The translations under genes and the position numbers were made by a program. The notes beneath the pieces were generated by a model, which worked only from the letters and a program-made list of their open reading frames with translations, did no database searches and was not told where the DNA came from. A DNA stretch of 64,000 bases from Lunularia cruciata (Eukaryota; Streptophyta; Marchantiopsida; Lunulariales; Lunulariaceae): NCBI GenBank assembly GCA_948567375.1, contig OX419761.1, forward strand, positions 19,568,243-19,632,242, written 5' to 3'. Positions 34,225 through 46,500 of this stretch are shown here, in pieces. Position 1 is the stretch's first letter. Each line of letters opens with the position of its first letter.

Positions 34225-37200
34225 CCTATGCAAGTTTGCTTCACTTGCAAGGTATGATATCTAATCGGGGTTGTAGAATTTTGGTTGATTCTGGAAGTTC
34301 AGAGAATTGCATGTCTATGCAAGTAGCAAAGGAATTGGGTATTCCTATCAAGCCAGTGATTGGAAGTAGTTTGATGATGGCGGATGGTAGAAAGGGTTCT
34401 GCATTCTGCACCTTGCATCCTGTTACCTTCAAGATTGGGAAGGAGTATTTGGAGTGTATGAGGTTTGTAGTGGCACCTCTACACTATGATATCATTCTGG
34501 GTCTACCTTGGCTTGAATGTCATAAGGTTCAATTTGATTGGACCCGACACCAAATTCAAGTACAACACCAAGGTAGTAATTTCCGATTAGGTTGTCTGGC
34601 ACCTCTGAGTAAGACACCTAAGAATAGTCAGTCCCAAGATGGGAAGTTTGTCGAGAAAGTAGCCATAGAGCGAATCTGGAAGGGAGATGAGTCCCAAGAT
34701 GGGAAGTTTGCCAGGAAGGCAACCATGGAGCAAGCTCGAAAGAGAGATGAGTCCCTAGAAGGGAAGTTTGTTAATGAAGCAGCCATAGAGCAAGCTTTAG
34801 AAGAAGATAAGTCTGTATTCGCAGTGTGGATCAAGCCGATTGCACAAGAACAATCTGAGGAGGGCCAAGTGCCGCATCAAGCGACGGTTGATCGGATAGT
34901 TCAAGAGTTTGCAGATGTGTTTCCGGATGATCTGCCAAAGGGATTACCCTCTGATCAAGGTATGCCTTTCAAGATCGAGTTATTGCCAGGGAGTACTCCA
35001 GTGAGTAGACCAATCTATCGGCTCTCAGCAAAGGAGTTGGAGGAGTTGCGAACAACACTTACAGAGTTGTTGGAGAAGGATTTCATACGACATAGTACCT
35101 CCCCTTGGGGAGCACCGGTACTATTTGTTCCAAAGAAGGATGGAGGACTTCGTTTCTGTATTGATTACAGTGGGCTCAATAAGCAAACTGTGAAGAATGC
35201 ATATCCCTTGCCTCGGATCGATGACTTGCTTGATCAATTAAGTGGAGCACGATACTTTTCCAAGCTTGATCTTTGTAGCGGCTATTGGCAAATTCCTATT
35301 GAAGGAGAGGACGTGAAAAAGACTGCCTTTCGTACAAGGTATGGACATTTTGAGTGGAGAGTTCTACCTTTTGGACTCACTAATGCTCCAGCAATCTTCA
35401 TGGATCAGATGCATCGGGTGTTGGAGGGGCTATTGGATCAGTCTGTGGTAGTGTTCTTAGATGATATCTTAATCTATAGTAAGACAGAGGCAGAACACAT
35501 GAATCATGTGCGAGAAGTCCTAAGACGACTACGACAGTGGAAATTTTACTGCAAGAAGTCAAAGTGTGCTTTTTGGCAGAAGGAGGTTACCTTCTTGGGT
35601 CATAAGATCTCATCAGAGGGGATCAAGATGGAAGAAGAGAAGATCAAGGCCATTACTGATTGGCCTACCCCAAAGGATGCTACCGAAGTACGAGCGTTCA
35701 ACGGATTGGCCAGTTTTTACCGATGGTTCATCCACTATTATGCTCACGTGGCTGCACCATTGATTGACCTCTTGGGAAAGAACTCGAGCTTCCAATGGAA
35801 CACCAAGCATGAAGAAACATTCCAGAAGTTAAAGCATATGGTGTCTTCAAGACCCATTCTTCAACCATATGATCCTCAACTACCTTGTGTGGTTGATTTT
35901 GATGCTTCTAACTTTGCAATTGGAGCTGTGTTGCAACAAGAATTTCTAGATGGACTACATCCTATTGCCTTTGTGTCTCGCCGACTAAATACAGCTGAAA
36001 GAAATTACTCTACTCGAGATCGGGAACAACTTGCAATGGTATATGCCACCAAGGTATGGAGGCATTATCTCTTGGGGAAACAAGTGATCATGCGAACTGA
36101 TCACAAGCCATTGTTGCAGACCTTACACCTAGAGCACATGAAGAGTCGACATCATCGATGGGAAGAGCAACTCCAATTGTTCGACATCAAACTTGAGTAC
36201 AAACCAGGTTGGTTCCATGTCATCCCTGATGCTCTATCACGACGACCTGATTTGAAGTCTCTTCCTCTCATCGCGGCAGCAATTACGACGGTGTCAATTG
36301 ATCCCAAGGTTCATAACGAGTTTCGGTTAGCCCTACAGCAAGATCTCTTCTTCCAAATGGTACACGGTCGTCTAACAGCACGCGACAAGGAATACAACAC
36401 CTTCTCCTTCAAGGAAGGCCTTTTATTCCATGCAGACCAGATCTATGTTCCAACCAAAGGTGATCTTCGACTTGTGCGCCTTCAAGAAGCCCATGATTTA
36501 CCAATAGCTGGTCACATGGGAGTGGACAAGACCTTGGGCACTCTCCAACGCCAATGGTGGTGGCCCAACATGACACGAGATGTTCGAGACTTTGTCCGAT
36601 CATGTGAGAGTTGCCAACGGAACAAGGCCAGCAACCAAAAGCCGAGTGGACTCCTTCAACCACTCGCCATTCCATCCGCTCGTTGGGAGCATGTGAGCTT
36701 GGATCTCATCACATCCTTGCCAAAGACAAAACAAGGACACACCGCAATTGTGGTGTTTGTGGATAAGCTTAGTAAGCAAATCCACTTGGCACCAACCTGT
36801 GATACCGTGAATGCTCCAACCTTAGCACAAATCTACTTCGACAATGTCTTCAAGCATCATGGGATGCCACGTGTACTCATCTCCGACCGTGATCCTCGAT
36901 TTACCGGGAAGTTTTGGCAAGCACTCTTCCAGATACTTGGCACCAAGCTTGCTTTGTCCACGGCCTATCATCCTCAAACTGATGGACAAACCAAACGTGC
37001 CAATCGTACATTGGAGGATATGTTGCGGGCCTTTGTCAATGTCCACCATACCAACTGGGATGAATGTCTTGCAGCTGCAGAATTTGCCTACAACAATTCC
37101 AAACAGGCAAGCACTGGATTTTCTCCCTTCTTTCTCAATTTTGGCCAAGATCCGCTTGTTCCAGATTCTCTTCTTGCTCCCCCTCCCTCTCAAGTTCCTC

Positions 37201-37859
37201 ATACTTCTACATTCTTGACAACTATATCCCAATCTCTCCAACAAGCCAAATCTCACCTCCTTGTTGCTCAGAATCGCCAAAAACAATATGCAGACCATCA
37301 TCATCGTGATCTCACCTTTGAAGTTGGTGATAAAGTCATGCTTTCCTCTAGTAACCTCCCTCTCCCACTTGATACCCAAGTTCGTAAACTTGCTCCTAAT
37401 TGGATAGGACCCTTTGATATCACCCACATTATCTCTCCTGTTGCTTATCGTCTTGCCTTACCTTGTCACATGCGTATCCATCCTGTCTTTCATATTTCCA
37501 AGTTGAAACCCTTTGTTCCTAACCCTTCTTCTTTTTCCTCTCGAGTCCAACCTCCCCCTCTTCCTGTCCCTATCAATGATCATGAGGAGTACGAAGTTGA
37601 TCGTATCCTTGCACGTCGCCATATTCAACGAGGCCGTCACCCACATACGGAGTACAAGGTCCTTTGGAAAGGGTATCCCCTTCATGATGCTACATGGGAA
37701 CCTCTTTCTCACCTCCAGAATGCACAGATGGCCATCAAGGAATTCGAAGCTTCACTGGCGACGAGGACGTCACCAACTAGCGGCGGGGGAATATGTAACA
37801 ATATGGAGTTTAGTGACAAAGTTAGTCGGGCTTACGAAGTAGAGAATAAGACAAAATAG
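34146..37859 (+). CDS. Pol polyprotein of element C (protease, RT, RNase H, integrase, chromodomain)
   Basis: The frame is open from before 34041 to TAG 37857-37859; translation probably enters it by -1 slippage at 34146-34152. Positions below count residues from 34041. The protease box VDSGSS has its Asp at residue 83. RT includes [14 protein letters not shown] and the active site FLDDILIYS (Asp 474). RNase H begins [14 protein letters not shown] near 618 and has [10 protein letters not shown]. Integrase has the H2C2 zinc region ([16 protein letters not shown], 822-857), a first Asp near 887 and the second at 949 (SDRDPRF). A chromodomain lies at about 1182-1225 ([28 protein letters not shown]). 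At the D-x35-E position, residue 985 is Lys (AAA, 36993-36995), so strand transfer is probably lost. The frame runs 22 codons into the 3' LTR before stopping. This is a chromovirus-type Ty3/gypsy. Confidence 0.95.
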   Translation, partial: GKRGIPVGDFEPPTGSLISSNGIEGSTYASLLHLQGMISNRGCRILVDSGSSENCMSMQVAKELGIPIKPVIGSSLMMADGRKGSAFCTLHPVTFKIGKEYLECMRFVVAPLHYDIILGLPWLECHKVQFDWTRHQIQVQHQGSNFRLGCLAPLSKTPKNSQSQDGKFVEKVAIERIWKGDESQDGKFARKATMEQARKRDESLEGKFVNEAAIEQALEEDKSVFAVWIKPIAQEQSEEGQVPHQATVDRIVQEFADVFPDDLPKGLPSDQGMPFKIELLPGSTPVSRPIYRLSAKELEELRTTLTELLEKDFIRHSTSPWGAPVLFVPKKDGGLRFCIDYSGLNKQTVKNAYPLPRIDDLLDQLSGARYFSKLDLCSGYWQIPIEGEDVKKTAFRTRYGHFEWRVLPFGLTNAPAIFMDQMHRVLEGLLDQSVVVFLDDILIYSKTEAEHMNHVREVLRRLRQWKFYCKKSKCAFWQKEVTFLGHKISSEGIKMEEEKIKAITDWPTPKDATEVRAFNGLASFYRWFIHYYAHVAAPLIDLLGKNSSFQWNTKHEETFQKLKHMVSSRPILQPYDPQLPCVVDFDASNFAIGAVLQQEFLDGLHPIAFVSRRLNTAERNYSTRDREQLAMVYATKVWRHYLLGKQVIMRTDHKPLLQTLHLEHMKSRHHRWEEQLQLFDIKLEYKPGWFHVIPDALSRRPDLKSLPLIAAAITTVSIDPKVHNEFRLALQQDLFFQMVHGRLTARDKEYNTFSFKEGLLFHADQIYVPTKGDLRLVRLQEAHDLPIAGHMGVDKTLGTLQRQWWWPNMTRDVRDFVRSCESCQRNKASNQKPSGLLQPLAIPSARWEHVSLDLITSLPKTKQGHTAIVVFVDKLSKQIHLAPTCDTVNAPTLAQIYFDNVFKHHGMPRVLISDRDPRFTGKFWQALFQILGTKLALSTAYHPQTDGQTKRANRTLEDMLRAFVNVHHTNWDECLAAAEFAYNNSKQASTGFSPFFLNFGQDPLVPDSLLAPPPSQVPHTSTFLTTISQSLQQAKSHLLVAQNRQKQYADHHHRDLTFEVGDKVMLSSSNLPLPLDTQVRKLAPNWIGPFDITHIISPVAYRLALPCHMRIHPVFHISKLKPFVPNPSSFSSRVQPPPLPVPINDHEEYEVDRILARRHIQRGRHPHTEYKVLWKGYPLHDATWEPLSHLQNAQMAIKEFEASLATRTSPTSGGGICNNMEFSDKVSRAYEVENKTK
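37780..37793 (+). promoter_or_regulatory. Polypurine tract of element C
   Basis: GCGGCGGGGGAATA directly precedes the 3' LTR and is the expected plus-strand primer site. Confidence 0.75.
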
Positions 37860-38216
37860 CCTAGAATATTCTAGAAGCATCTAAGAAGCTTCTTAGGAAA
37901 CTTCCCAACTAGTTAACTTGCGCCCTAAGCAGATAGCTTCTAGAAGGAAGCTTCTAGAAGCTTCTAACTAGCTTAGCTTGCATGCCAAGTAGGCGGCTTC
38001 TAGAAGGAAGCTTCTTGAGAAGCTTCCTAGTTAACTTGGCTTGCACTCCAAGAAAGCGGCTCAAGGAAACTTCTTGAGAAGCTTCAAGGGTCTTGTATGC
38101 TACCTATAAATACCAAGGCCGAAGCTCATGCTAGGCATTCAGAGTTTTCCCTCATTCAAGTGTCCCAATGTGAGCTTCCATTCTCCTATTTCTCTCCTCG
38201 GTTTCGGTCTTTTACA
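37794..38216 (+). repeat. 3' LTR of element C
   Basis: Same length as the 5' LTR with two visible differences (A at the positions of G32599 and G32714). It contains the last 66 bases of the pol frame and the same heat-shock-element array. Confidence 0.97.
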
Positions 38217-38279
38217 CTAGTGTGAGGATGAGCCTCCAGAGTCAATTACCTTGACATCTCTGGATACCACACTCATTGC

Positions 38280-39260
38280 TTTGCAGTATCCAATAGAGAG
38301 TATGTCCATTGGAGTTGTTTGATGGGATTAGCACTAGACTAGCTATGGTTCTACAAGCATGCATATGAGTACAACGGTACATGTATGTGGAGAGAGATGA
38401 GATTGCTAGACAAGTCTCTCTACATCATATGGCACACTTGGCCTATTGATATCTTGAGTTATTACCAATGTAAGCAATTAGGGGTTACCAGAAGATCCTA
38501 CCAATAGACATTTCCTTGCAGGTGGTGCAAGATTTGGAGAGATATGGTTCCATTCATTTGATGATTTTTGGATGGCCATGTTAGGGACATACATGTGTTG
38601 GCCAAGGTTTGGATTTTCAGGATCCTTGTTTGGGTGTGTTTTAGGCAATGTTACTTATACTTTGACATCTTTAGGTTCATTAGTCTATTCCTCCAACTTA
38701 CATTTTAGAGAACATCCCTTTGATGGATGGTTCTTGCACTTGAATAATGGTGAGTACCTTGAATGGGACCTGCTTTGTTGTTAGATGCAACCAAAGTGGG
38801 ATCACGGGCTCATCATCTTCATATTTGGTGGACAAAACTCTTCCTCAAAGAGGTTCTATAATATACTTATGATGTGAGTCAATGACTAGATCACCTCATT
38901 TTGATGAGATTTTGGATGTTAGGCACCATTCTCAAATGGTGGGAGTGGTTGATAGTAAGTGGTTACCTATGGTAGTGGTGAACCTAGTTAGATAGCCCCA
39001 AGCCGCTTTTCCTACACTTATGAGTTTCCTAGGCTCCCATGCATTTTGAGAGGGAGGTCTTGGACTTGTTTGGGACTCATAGTTACAACAATTGGTGGAG
39101 CTCAACATCAATGAGAGAGAGAGCATGCGATGGATTTTTGCACTTGTATTACCATTGTTCCAATAGTGTTAGAGGCATCCAAGCGTTAGGTGTTAGGTCA
39201 GACTATGGACCTAAACTATTTCACATGGATTGTGAGCCTTGGCTTGGCAGAGTAGTGTAA
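38280..39260 (+). pseudogene. Retrotransposon-borne C5-cytosine DNA methyltransferase domain (broken), copy A2
   Basis: This matches A1 196-1190 at the same place in the element. Motif I is mutated around 38312-38345. Motif IV lies in IFGWPC with the Pro and Cys codons at 38576-38581, but the Gln position is a TAG stop. Motif VI reads TYI-stop-ENIPLMDG near 38697-38725. Later blocks include SFLGSHAFEREVLDL near 39027 and, in another frame, an LGVRS/LGQAM-type stretch near 39195. Motif order and spacing agree with A1, so the shared domain predates both insertions. Many stops: non-functional. Confidence 0.75.
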
Positions 39261-39590
39261 GATGTGCTTGATAAGCATCACCACTCAAACACTTGTGAGT
39301 TCTATGCCTATTGAGATGATTCAGGCACATGTTGGAGGTGATAGACCAAGTGGACAAGGTATTCTTGGGACACAACCAATGGCTACTAGAGTGAACTAGG
39401 TCTACTTGGAGTCCATCTAGGTGAGCGTGACCTACTTGGATCACACCTTTGGTCTACTTGGGATGCAACTAGAGGACATATGGAGCTTGCAACCAGAGTG
39501 GAGTGAGTTTTTCACACTAAGGTTGTGACCTCTAGTGGTTGGAGATATGGTACTACTATTCCCAAGAGCATAGTATAGTAGCCAATCAAT

Positions 39591-41053
39591 ATGTCTTCTA
39601 CTCCTACATCAGTTATAGAGGATACTTGGGAGCCAAATCTAGGCCCCAAACTTACAAGAGAAGAAAGACAAAGAGTTTGGAGGTTCTTGAGGAGCTACAC
39701 AAGTTGTTTTGCCTTTAATATGAAGGATTTGGGTGTTTCAAAAGGACCTAGTATTTGGATTGAGCTGACTAGCAATACTCCAATTTTTTGATATCCCTAT
39801 CAATATAATGACATAGAGAGAGCATTGATTCAAAGCCAGAGTAGAGACCTTTTTGAGGCTACTTTAGTGGAATTTCACATGGAGAGTTTGGATCAACTAT
39901 AATGATGCCAACTAAGAAAGATATGCATAGCAACTACATAGATAGACAGATGTGTGGAGATTACAGTCCTATCAACCAGTAGATAAGGGCTGATAGTATG
40001 CCATACCTACACCATAGGAGATTTTTGATGCAATTTGGGTATGCATTTGCATACCCAATGCATGTCTTCAATACTTTGGATCTTTGAGCAAGATATCATA
40101 GATTGTTAATCAAGGAGTATGATAAGTCTAAGATAAAATTTTGGGCTATTAATCCTCACGGCAAGGATGTGTTATATCACATGGAGGTTCTTACCATTTG
40201 GGTTAAAGAACACTCCTACCAAGTTCTAGAGAGTCATGGATAGGATCCTAGTTGGATTGGATTTTTCTTGGTGCTATATTGATGATATTTGGTCTATAGC
40301 ACTATTGTTGAGGAGCATGAGAGACATTTGTTGGAGGTGTTTGAGAGGTTGAGATCTCATAGACTTAAATTACATCTTGTGAAGCATAGATTCTTCCATG
40401 AGCAGGTTGAGTATTTGGTTCACACTATCTACTTTAGCGGACTTGGTGTTCAACAGACCAAGGTAGAGGCTATTGTGTGTATTCCTTTACCTATGGATAT
40501 GAGTAGAGTGCGAGCATTCCTTGGGTTGGTGAACTTCTATCACCACTATGTTAGAGGATTAAGTGCCATTTCCAAAGCCTTCACAAAGATGACCAAGCTT
40601 ACACAAGAGTGGTGTTGGGGAGATGAGCAGGAGAGAATTTTTCTAGAGCACAAGGAGAGGTTGACATTTGCTCTTATTTTGAGAAGGCCAATCAAAGGAT
40701 GACCATTTCAGGTTTACATTGATTGGAGTATGTTAGGGCTTGGAGCAGTGCTCACCCAACATGATGATGAGGAGAAGGAGTTTGTGGTGGCTTATGCTAG
40801 TCACTCAAACAATTCAACAGAGGCAAATTATAGTTCATATGAGGGAGAGTGCTTGGTAGAAATATGGGCAATAACACCTTTACAATGTTACCTATTTGGT
40901 AACCCCTTTAGTCTCAACATTGATCATGAACCATTGAAGTGGTTGATGGAGTCCAACAAGCTTTAAGGAAGCTTGCACAATGTGCTTTGATTTTACAAGA
41001 GTATGATTTCATGGTTATTCCTAGACCTAGAGTGGTGAATTGTGATGCATATG
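39591..41053 (+). pseudogene. Reverse transcriptase and RNase H of element A2 (broken), cut by element B
   Basis: Starts with DTWEPNLGPKLTREERQRVW and FAFNMKDLGVSKGPSIWIEL. The RT active site keeps CYIDDI near 40280. The frame 40289-40702 reads VEEHERHLLEVFERLRSH and MSRVRAFLGLVNFYHHYVRG, and RNase H follows at 40730-40966 (GAVLTQHDDEEKEFVVAYAS, SLNIDHEPLKWLMES). It stops at the element B insertion at 41053; the sequence resumes at 47658. Confidence 0.82.
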
Positions 41054-41795
41054 TGTAATACCAAGGGTTAGCCATATGATCTAGATGTGAAATTTGGTTT
41101 GGTAACATCTAGAATGATGTTATACATGATGGTCAAAATAGATCAGATAGAAGTATCACCAAAAGAGTACTTCTACTAATAGGGAAGAAACCGAAATAGA
41201 CTTGAGAACCTTAGAACCAATAGCTAGACATATGATTTAAAGGTGAGAATTGGTTTGGTAACATCTGGAAAGATGCTACACATGATGGACTAAACAGATC
41301 AGAAAGAGGTATCACCAAAAGGGGACTTCTACTAATAGAGTAGGAACCAAAATATGCTTGAAATCTTTGAAGGCAATTTCAGAGGCCTAAACAGATGAAT
41401 TAGGCCTCGAAAATATGCAGATTCCCCCCCCCCCCAACAGAGGAAAGGTTGGCCTTCCCTCCGCTTGCTTTGTCTCATTGAGAGCTTTCCAACGGTACCT
41501 TACTCACGTGATTTTGAGATTCCTACAGGAAGATTCCCTAAAAGATTCCCTCCAGTAAAAGCTTATTTGACCAACCAGATAGGACCTAGACCAGACAGGT
41601 CACCCATCCAAGTAAGTAATCCAAGGGTGGAGCTTGCTGACATGTCACCTATCTATGTCCCTAATCCTATGGTGGAGCTTCCTTGGAGGAGATCCTCTTT
41701 GTCTATATAATAAAGAGAAGGTGCTCCCTTGGGGCATCGAAGGTTTGAGTGTGCAATCTGTGTTTTCTCTCTTCTCTTGTCCTCGGAGTATTACA
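41054..41795 (+). repeat. 5' LTR of element B
   Basis: Contains a diverged tandem duplication with a 156-base period (copies starting near 41073 and 41229), a C12 tract near 41424-41435, and TATATAATA at 41704-41712. Confidence 0.96.
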
Positions 41796-41796
41796 A

Positions 41797-41808
41797 TGGT
41801 ATCAGAGC
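41797..41808 (+). promoter_or_regulatory. Primer binding site of element B (initiator tRNA-Met)
   Basis: TGGTATCAGAGC one base after the 5' LTR. Confidence 0.95.
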
Positions 41809-42390
41809 GAGTGTTCTAGTCCAAGAGAGTGGATCACCCCTCTTGGAATAGCACAAACTACTGAAACTGAGTAATGTGAGGTGGAGAACATAGAGTAATC
41901 GTTAGACTCAAGAAGGACTTTAGAGAGCGGAGGGGATGGATGCACCGGGGGGATAATTTCCCGCACCTAGCTTTCCATTCTCAAACCCATTCCACATCAA
42001 GGTTATGTACATCCAGCGTGAGCAGATGAGGGTATCACTAGTTTATCACTTTGGTGCGGAATTCATGGACAGAGTGCTGAACTCACCAAACTCGGTGATT
42101 TTACCTGTGGTGATATATGACAGAGAGTGGGATTTGACGATCTACATTCTATTATGATAAAATGGATATGAATGTCCCAAATCCTCTCCCTTTCAACACT
42201 CAAGTAGAAATCCGTTATGTAGTGAGGCCGAAAGTGGTGTTTTGTGGTTAGGAATTTTGGTGAGGAGTATTATCAACGAGTGATAGCTTCTGAGGTCCCA
42301 AGGGTAGTTCCGATAGTTTGTGCACCTTCCAGAGTGATTATATTGACTCTGTATTGAAGAAGACATTAGCAATTGGATGTTGCAGGAACC

Positions 42391-43479
42391 ATGGATCCGC
42401 AGTTGCAAGAGCTGGTGCAAGGAATGCAAGGGATGTTGAATGAATTTTGAGAGATTAAGATGACCATGGAGACATTACAAAGTCAAGTGCAGATCCCGAG
42501 GAACGATCAAGCCATGCAAGAAAAAGAGCCACCTCAAAACCCTGGACCTGCGACTAAAGTGCTTGGAGAGGCACCCGTGCCTACGAACCCTATCAACGGT
42601 GAAGCCACATTGCTACTCCAGATGAAGAAGACCTGCAATATCGAGCCTTACAAGGGGCAGCGTATGATGGGAGTAGTGGAAAATTGGATCTCGAGAATGA
42701 ATCGATATTTCCGATTGTTCTCAACAGAGATCACTGAGCATGCTGCACACGTGTTCGCATGTGGGTACTTGACGGATAAAGCCCTCACATGGTATGATGC
42801 TTGGGAATGATCCATGCTGGCAGAGAGAAGGGAGGTCACATGGACAACAATGCAAGAAGGATTGCTGAAGAATTTCCAATCGGTAGATTCTGTGCAGATG
42901 GCTCGAACCCGACTATGGGGATTGAGACAGAAGAATAGTGTACAAGAGTATGTGGAGACGTTTCTGGATCTACAAGTTGCAATTACCGACATGAGTCCAG
43001 CAGAGGCTCTCAACAATTTCAAACAAGGGTTGAAAGAGCAGATTCGCCAAGAAGTCATGGTGCAAAACCCTCGCACGGTATTTGAAGCCATTGCTTGTGT
43101 GCAGAGAATAGCAAGAGCATTAGGTGGAGGTGAAGGAGTAGTTCCACCTCAACATTATCGTGCAGAAATGCCACACATGGGTGGACCAATACCAATGGAA
43201 TTGGGCAACCTTTGATTCTGGGATCAAGGAGCACGACCACTTCAAGGAGAGCGGGGACGAGTAGAAGAACGAAGAGATGGAGCCCCACGAGGAGAAGGAA
43301 CTCGAGGAGAAAAACGCCATTGTTACAATTGTGGCCATATTGGGCACATATCTACCAATTGTCGCACTTGTTTCTCTAGAGGCCCTCGGCCTTCGTACAG
43401 GCGAGCTTTGAACAACATGGAGAGGCACATTGAAGAGGAGGAGGTGGAAACCACTTCGGAAAATGAAGATCGCCAGTAA
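42391..43479 (+). pseudogene. Gag of element B (three internal TGA stops)
   Basis: The frame from ATG 42391 (MDPQLQELVQGMQGML) to TAA 43477-43479 is 362 codons with TGA at 42448, 42808 and 43213. The capsid-like core includes GVVENWISRMNRYF, LTWYDAWE and LRQKNSVQEYVETFLDLQ. A CCHC knuckle (CYNCGHIGHISTNC) lies near 43321-43362. No frameshift within gag was needed to read it. Pol follows in the -1 frame relative to gag, as in element C, but the junction is too decayed to locate a slip site. Confidence 0.88.
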
Positions 43480-43517
43480 ATGTACCTCGCGGCCTTACTG
43501 GCTCAATAAGGAAGTAG

Positions 43518-46500
43518 AGAAGCGAGGGAAGGAAGAAGAATAATGCACAAAGAGCCCGAAAGGCAACCTCTCAACTAATTGTTGTGAATGGAATCCTAGA
43601 AGGTAATCAAGTGAGAGTATTAATAGATCCAGGAGCAACAGAGAATTTCTTGTCTCGCTCTGTTGCAATAAGATTGGGAATGGATCTAGAGAGAGACGGA
43701 AGTGAAGAAGCAGAGTTACCAAATGGGCAAACAGAGAGGATTGAATCATTACCTAGATGGGTAACCCTCTCTGTAGGAGAATATCAGGAAGCAATTGAGT
43801 GGCAAGTGATACAGTTAGCCCGTTATGATGCAATTTTAGGCATGCCATGGATGGAGCAGTACAACCCAATGGTGGATTGGAGGAAGAAAGTAGTGAGAAC
43901 CCACCAATGGTCAATCATTGGGGTTAAAGAAAAATCACACAAGCAGAAACTGCCTCTATATGTCATAGGGACAACAATTGTCTGTAAGACCGATAGATGT
44001 TTTATGGGTCTAACAAGAGAAGTCCAGAGTGCACAACTTGCTGGACAAATTCTGGAGAAATTGAAAGATGTGGTGGATGAGTTTCAAGATGTCTTTCCCG
44101 ATGATCTACCCTCAGGATTACCACCTAAAAGGCGAGTAGACCACAAAATAGAGACACTCCCGAGGAAGACACCTCCTTGTAAGGCCCCATATTGCCTATC
44201 ACCTCATGAGTTGGAGGAGTGTAAGACTCAAATTGAGGAGATGCTACAGAAAGGGTTCATCCAACCTAGTGTATCATCATATAGGGCCCCTGTCTTGTTT
44301 GTGAAGAAGAAGGATGGTACAATGCGCATGTGCATTGACTATCAGGGTCTCAATCAACAAACAATGAAGAAAAAATACCCCTTACCTCGCATGGATGACT
44401 TGTTTGATCAACTCCATGGAGCGAGATACTTCACCAAACTGGACTTGCGGAGCGGTTACAATCAAATCCAAATTGCAGAGGAGGATGTGTACAAAACTGC
44501 CTTTCGAACCAAGTATGGCCACTTTGAGTATCTTGTGATGCCTTTTGGCCTCACAAATGCACCTGCCACTTTCATGAGTCTAATGAATGACATATTTCGT
44601 CCATACTTGGATAAGTCTGTTATCGTCTTCTTGGATGATATCTTAGTATATAGTAGCACGATGACAGAATACAAACAACATCTACGAGAGGTCCTTGAGA
44701 TTCTAAGACAGAATCAATTGTACGCCAAAATCTCAAAGTGTGAGTTTGGCAAGTCTGAAGTAGACTACTTAGGGCATAGAGTAAGTGCAGAGGGCATTCA
44801 AGTATTGACAGATAAAATAGAGGTCATTCAAAAATGGAGTGCCCCAAAAGATCAGACTCAACTTAAGAGCTTCTTGGGGTTGACGGGATTCTATTGTAGA
44901 TTTGTCAAGGACTTCTCCAAGGTTGCACAGCCTTTAATGGCACTACTTGGCAAGGGGAAGAAGTGGACATGGGGAACTGCACAAGAGTTGGCCTTTCAAG
45001 AATTGAAGGCCGCCTTGCTACATGCACCAATCTTGAAGTGGTATGACCCAAAACGTCCAATCAAGTTGGCTACAGATGCATCAGGCGTAGCCATAGGAGC
45101 AGTCCTACAACAAGAGTGGCATGACGGATGGCATCCAATTGCATATTTCTCTTGAAAGTTGTTATCGGCAGAGCACAACTACCACACCACAGAACAAGAA
45201 GAGTTGGCCATCGTATAGCAACCAAGCATTGGAAGCACTACTTGGGCGAGAAGGCATTTGTAGTAGAGACAGACCACAAACCTCTAGTCTACCTCGAGAC
45301 ATAAAAGGATCTATCTCGTCGCCAAATTCGGTGGGCAGAGTGGCGACAACGCTTCAACATGACAATCACCTACGTGGAAGGTAAGAAGCAACTTGCAGAT
45401 GCATTCACCCGCATGCCAATGGCCAAAAACTTGGTGGCAGAGGTTAAGATTAACCCTGAATTCTGGCAAGAGATTCTAGCTGCTACAAAAATTGATCCAC
45501 AGATTGTCAAAGCACAATTGTCCAAAGGCGTCACTAGCACCCAAGGACTCACCTTTCGGGATGGCAGATTATGGATCCCAAATGTCCCAGAATTACGCAC
45601 CACCATTCTAGCAGAATGTCATGATTCGGCCATTGCAGCTCATGCCGGAGTGGACAAGACCTTGGATGCAGTCAAGCGCTATTACTATTGGCCCAAGATG
45701 AGCAACGACGTGATGGACTATGTGCGTAGCTGCCTACTTTGTCAACAGAACAAAGCTTCTAATCAAGCTCCTGCAGGGCTCCTTCAACCTCTCCCCACTC
45801 CTACCCAACGTTGGGAACAAGTGAGTAGGGATCTCGTCTATGAATTACCCAAGACCACCTCAGGGTTTGATTCCATTGTGGTCTTTGTGGACCGGCTCAA
45901 CAAAATGATTCATGTATGCCCTACCACCAAGGAGGTGACCGCTCCACAACTAGCTCAACTATACTTAGATGCAGTCTTTGCTCACCATGGCTTGTCTAGA
46001 GTACTCATCACCGATAGAGGTACCCAATTCACCAGTTTGTTTTGGTGAACATTCTTTGGTTTCTTCAAAACCAAGTTGGTCATGTCCACAGCTTACCACC
46101 CACAAACAGATGGCCAAACAGAGCGGGTGAATCGCACAATTGAAGACATGTTACGCGGCTTCACCTTAGAAGAGCAAGAGAGGTGGGACACCCTATTACC
46201 GTTGGTGGAATTCGCTTACAACAATTCAGTGAATGCGTCCACTCAGGTCACTCCGTTCTTCCTCATGTATGGTGAGCATCCCCTCACACCTTCTAGCTTG
46301 ATGAAGATCCGTCCAGTGACTACCAAGGTTGATGCAATCAACACATTTGTTTCTAGAATCCAACAAGGTGTGGAGAGCGCTAAGCATAGGTTACAGATTG
46401 CGCAAAATCAACAAAAGCAGTATTCTGATGCACACCGGAGGCACATGGAGTTCAATGTTGGGGATCAAGTGTGGCTATCAACAACCAACCTCACATTAGT

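Larger units (their letters stand above)
32575..38216 (+). mobile_element. Element C: nearly intact chromodomain Ty3/gypsy retrotransposon
   Basis: A complete element of 5642 bases. LTRs are 32575-32997 and 37794-38216 (423 bases each, differing at about two sites, both G in the 5' LTR and A in the 3' LTR). It has an initiator-tRNA-Met primer site at 32999, gag 33268-34167, pol 34146-37859 in the -1 frame, and a purine tract before the 3' LTR. The flanks show CTAG on both sides (ACTAG if the terminal A is shared), and copy A1 gives the empty site. Low LTR divergence makes it the youngest insertion here. Defects: one TGA in gag (33592-33594) and Lys in place of the integrase catalytic Glu. Confidence 0.97.

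Noticed and set aside
36822-37427. 201-codon antisense frame opposite the element C integrase
   Set aside because: Mirror frame of a strongly coding strand; no domain, and the plus strand has full integrase motifs.
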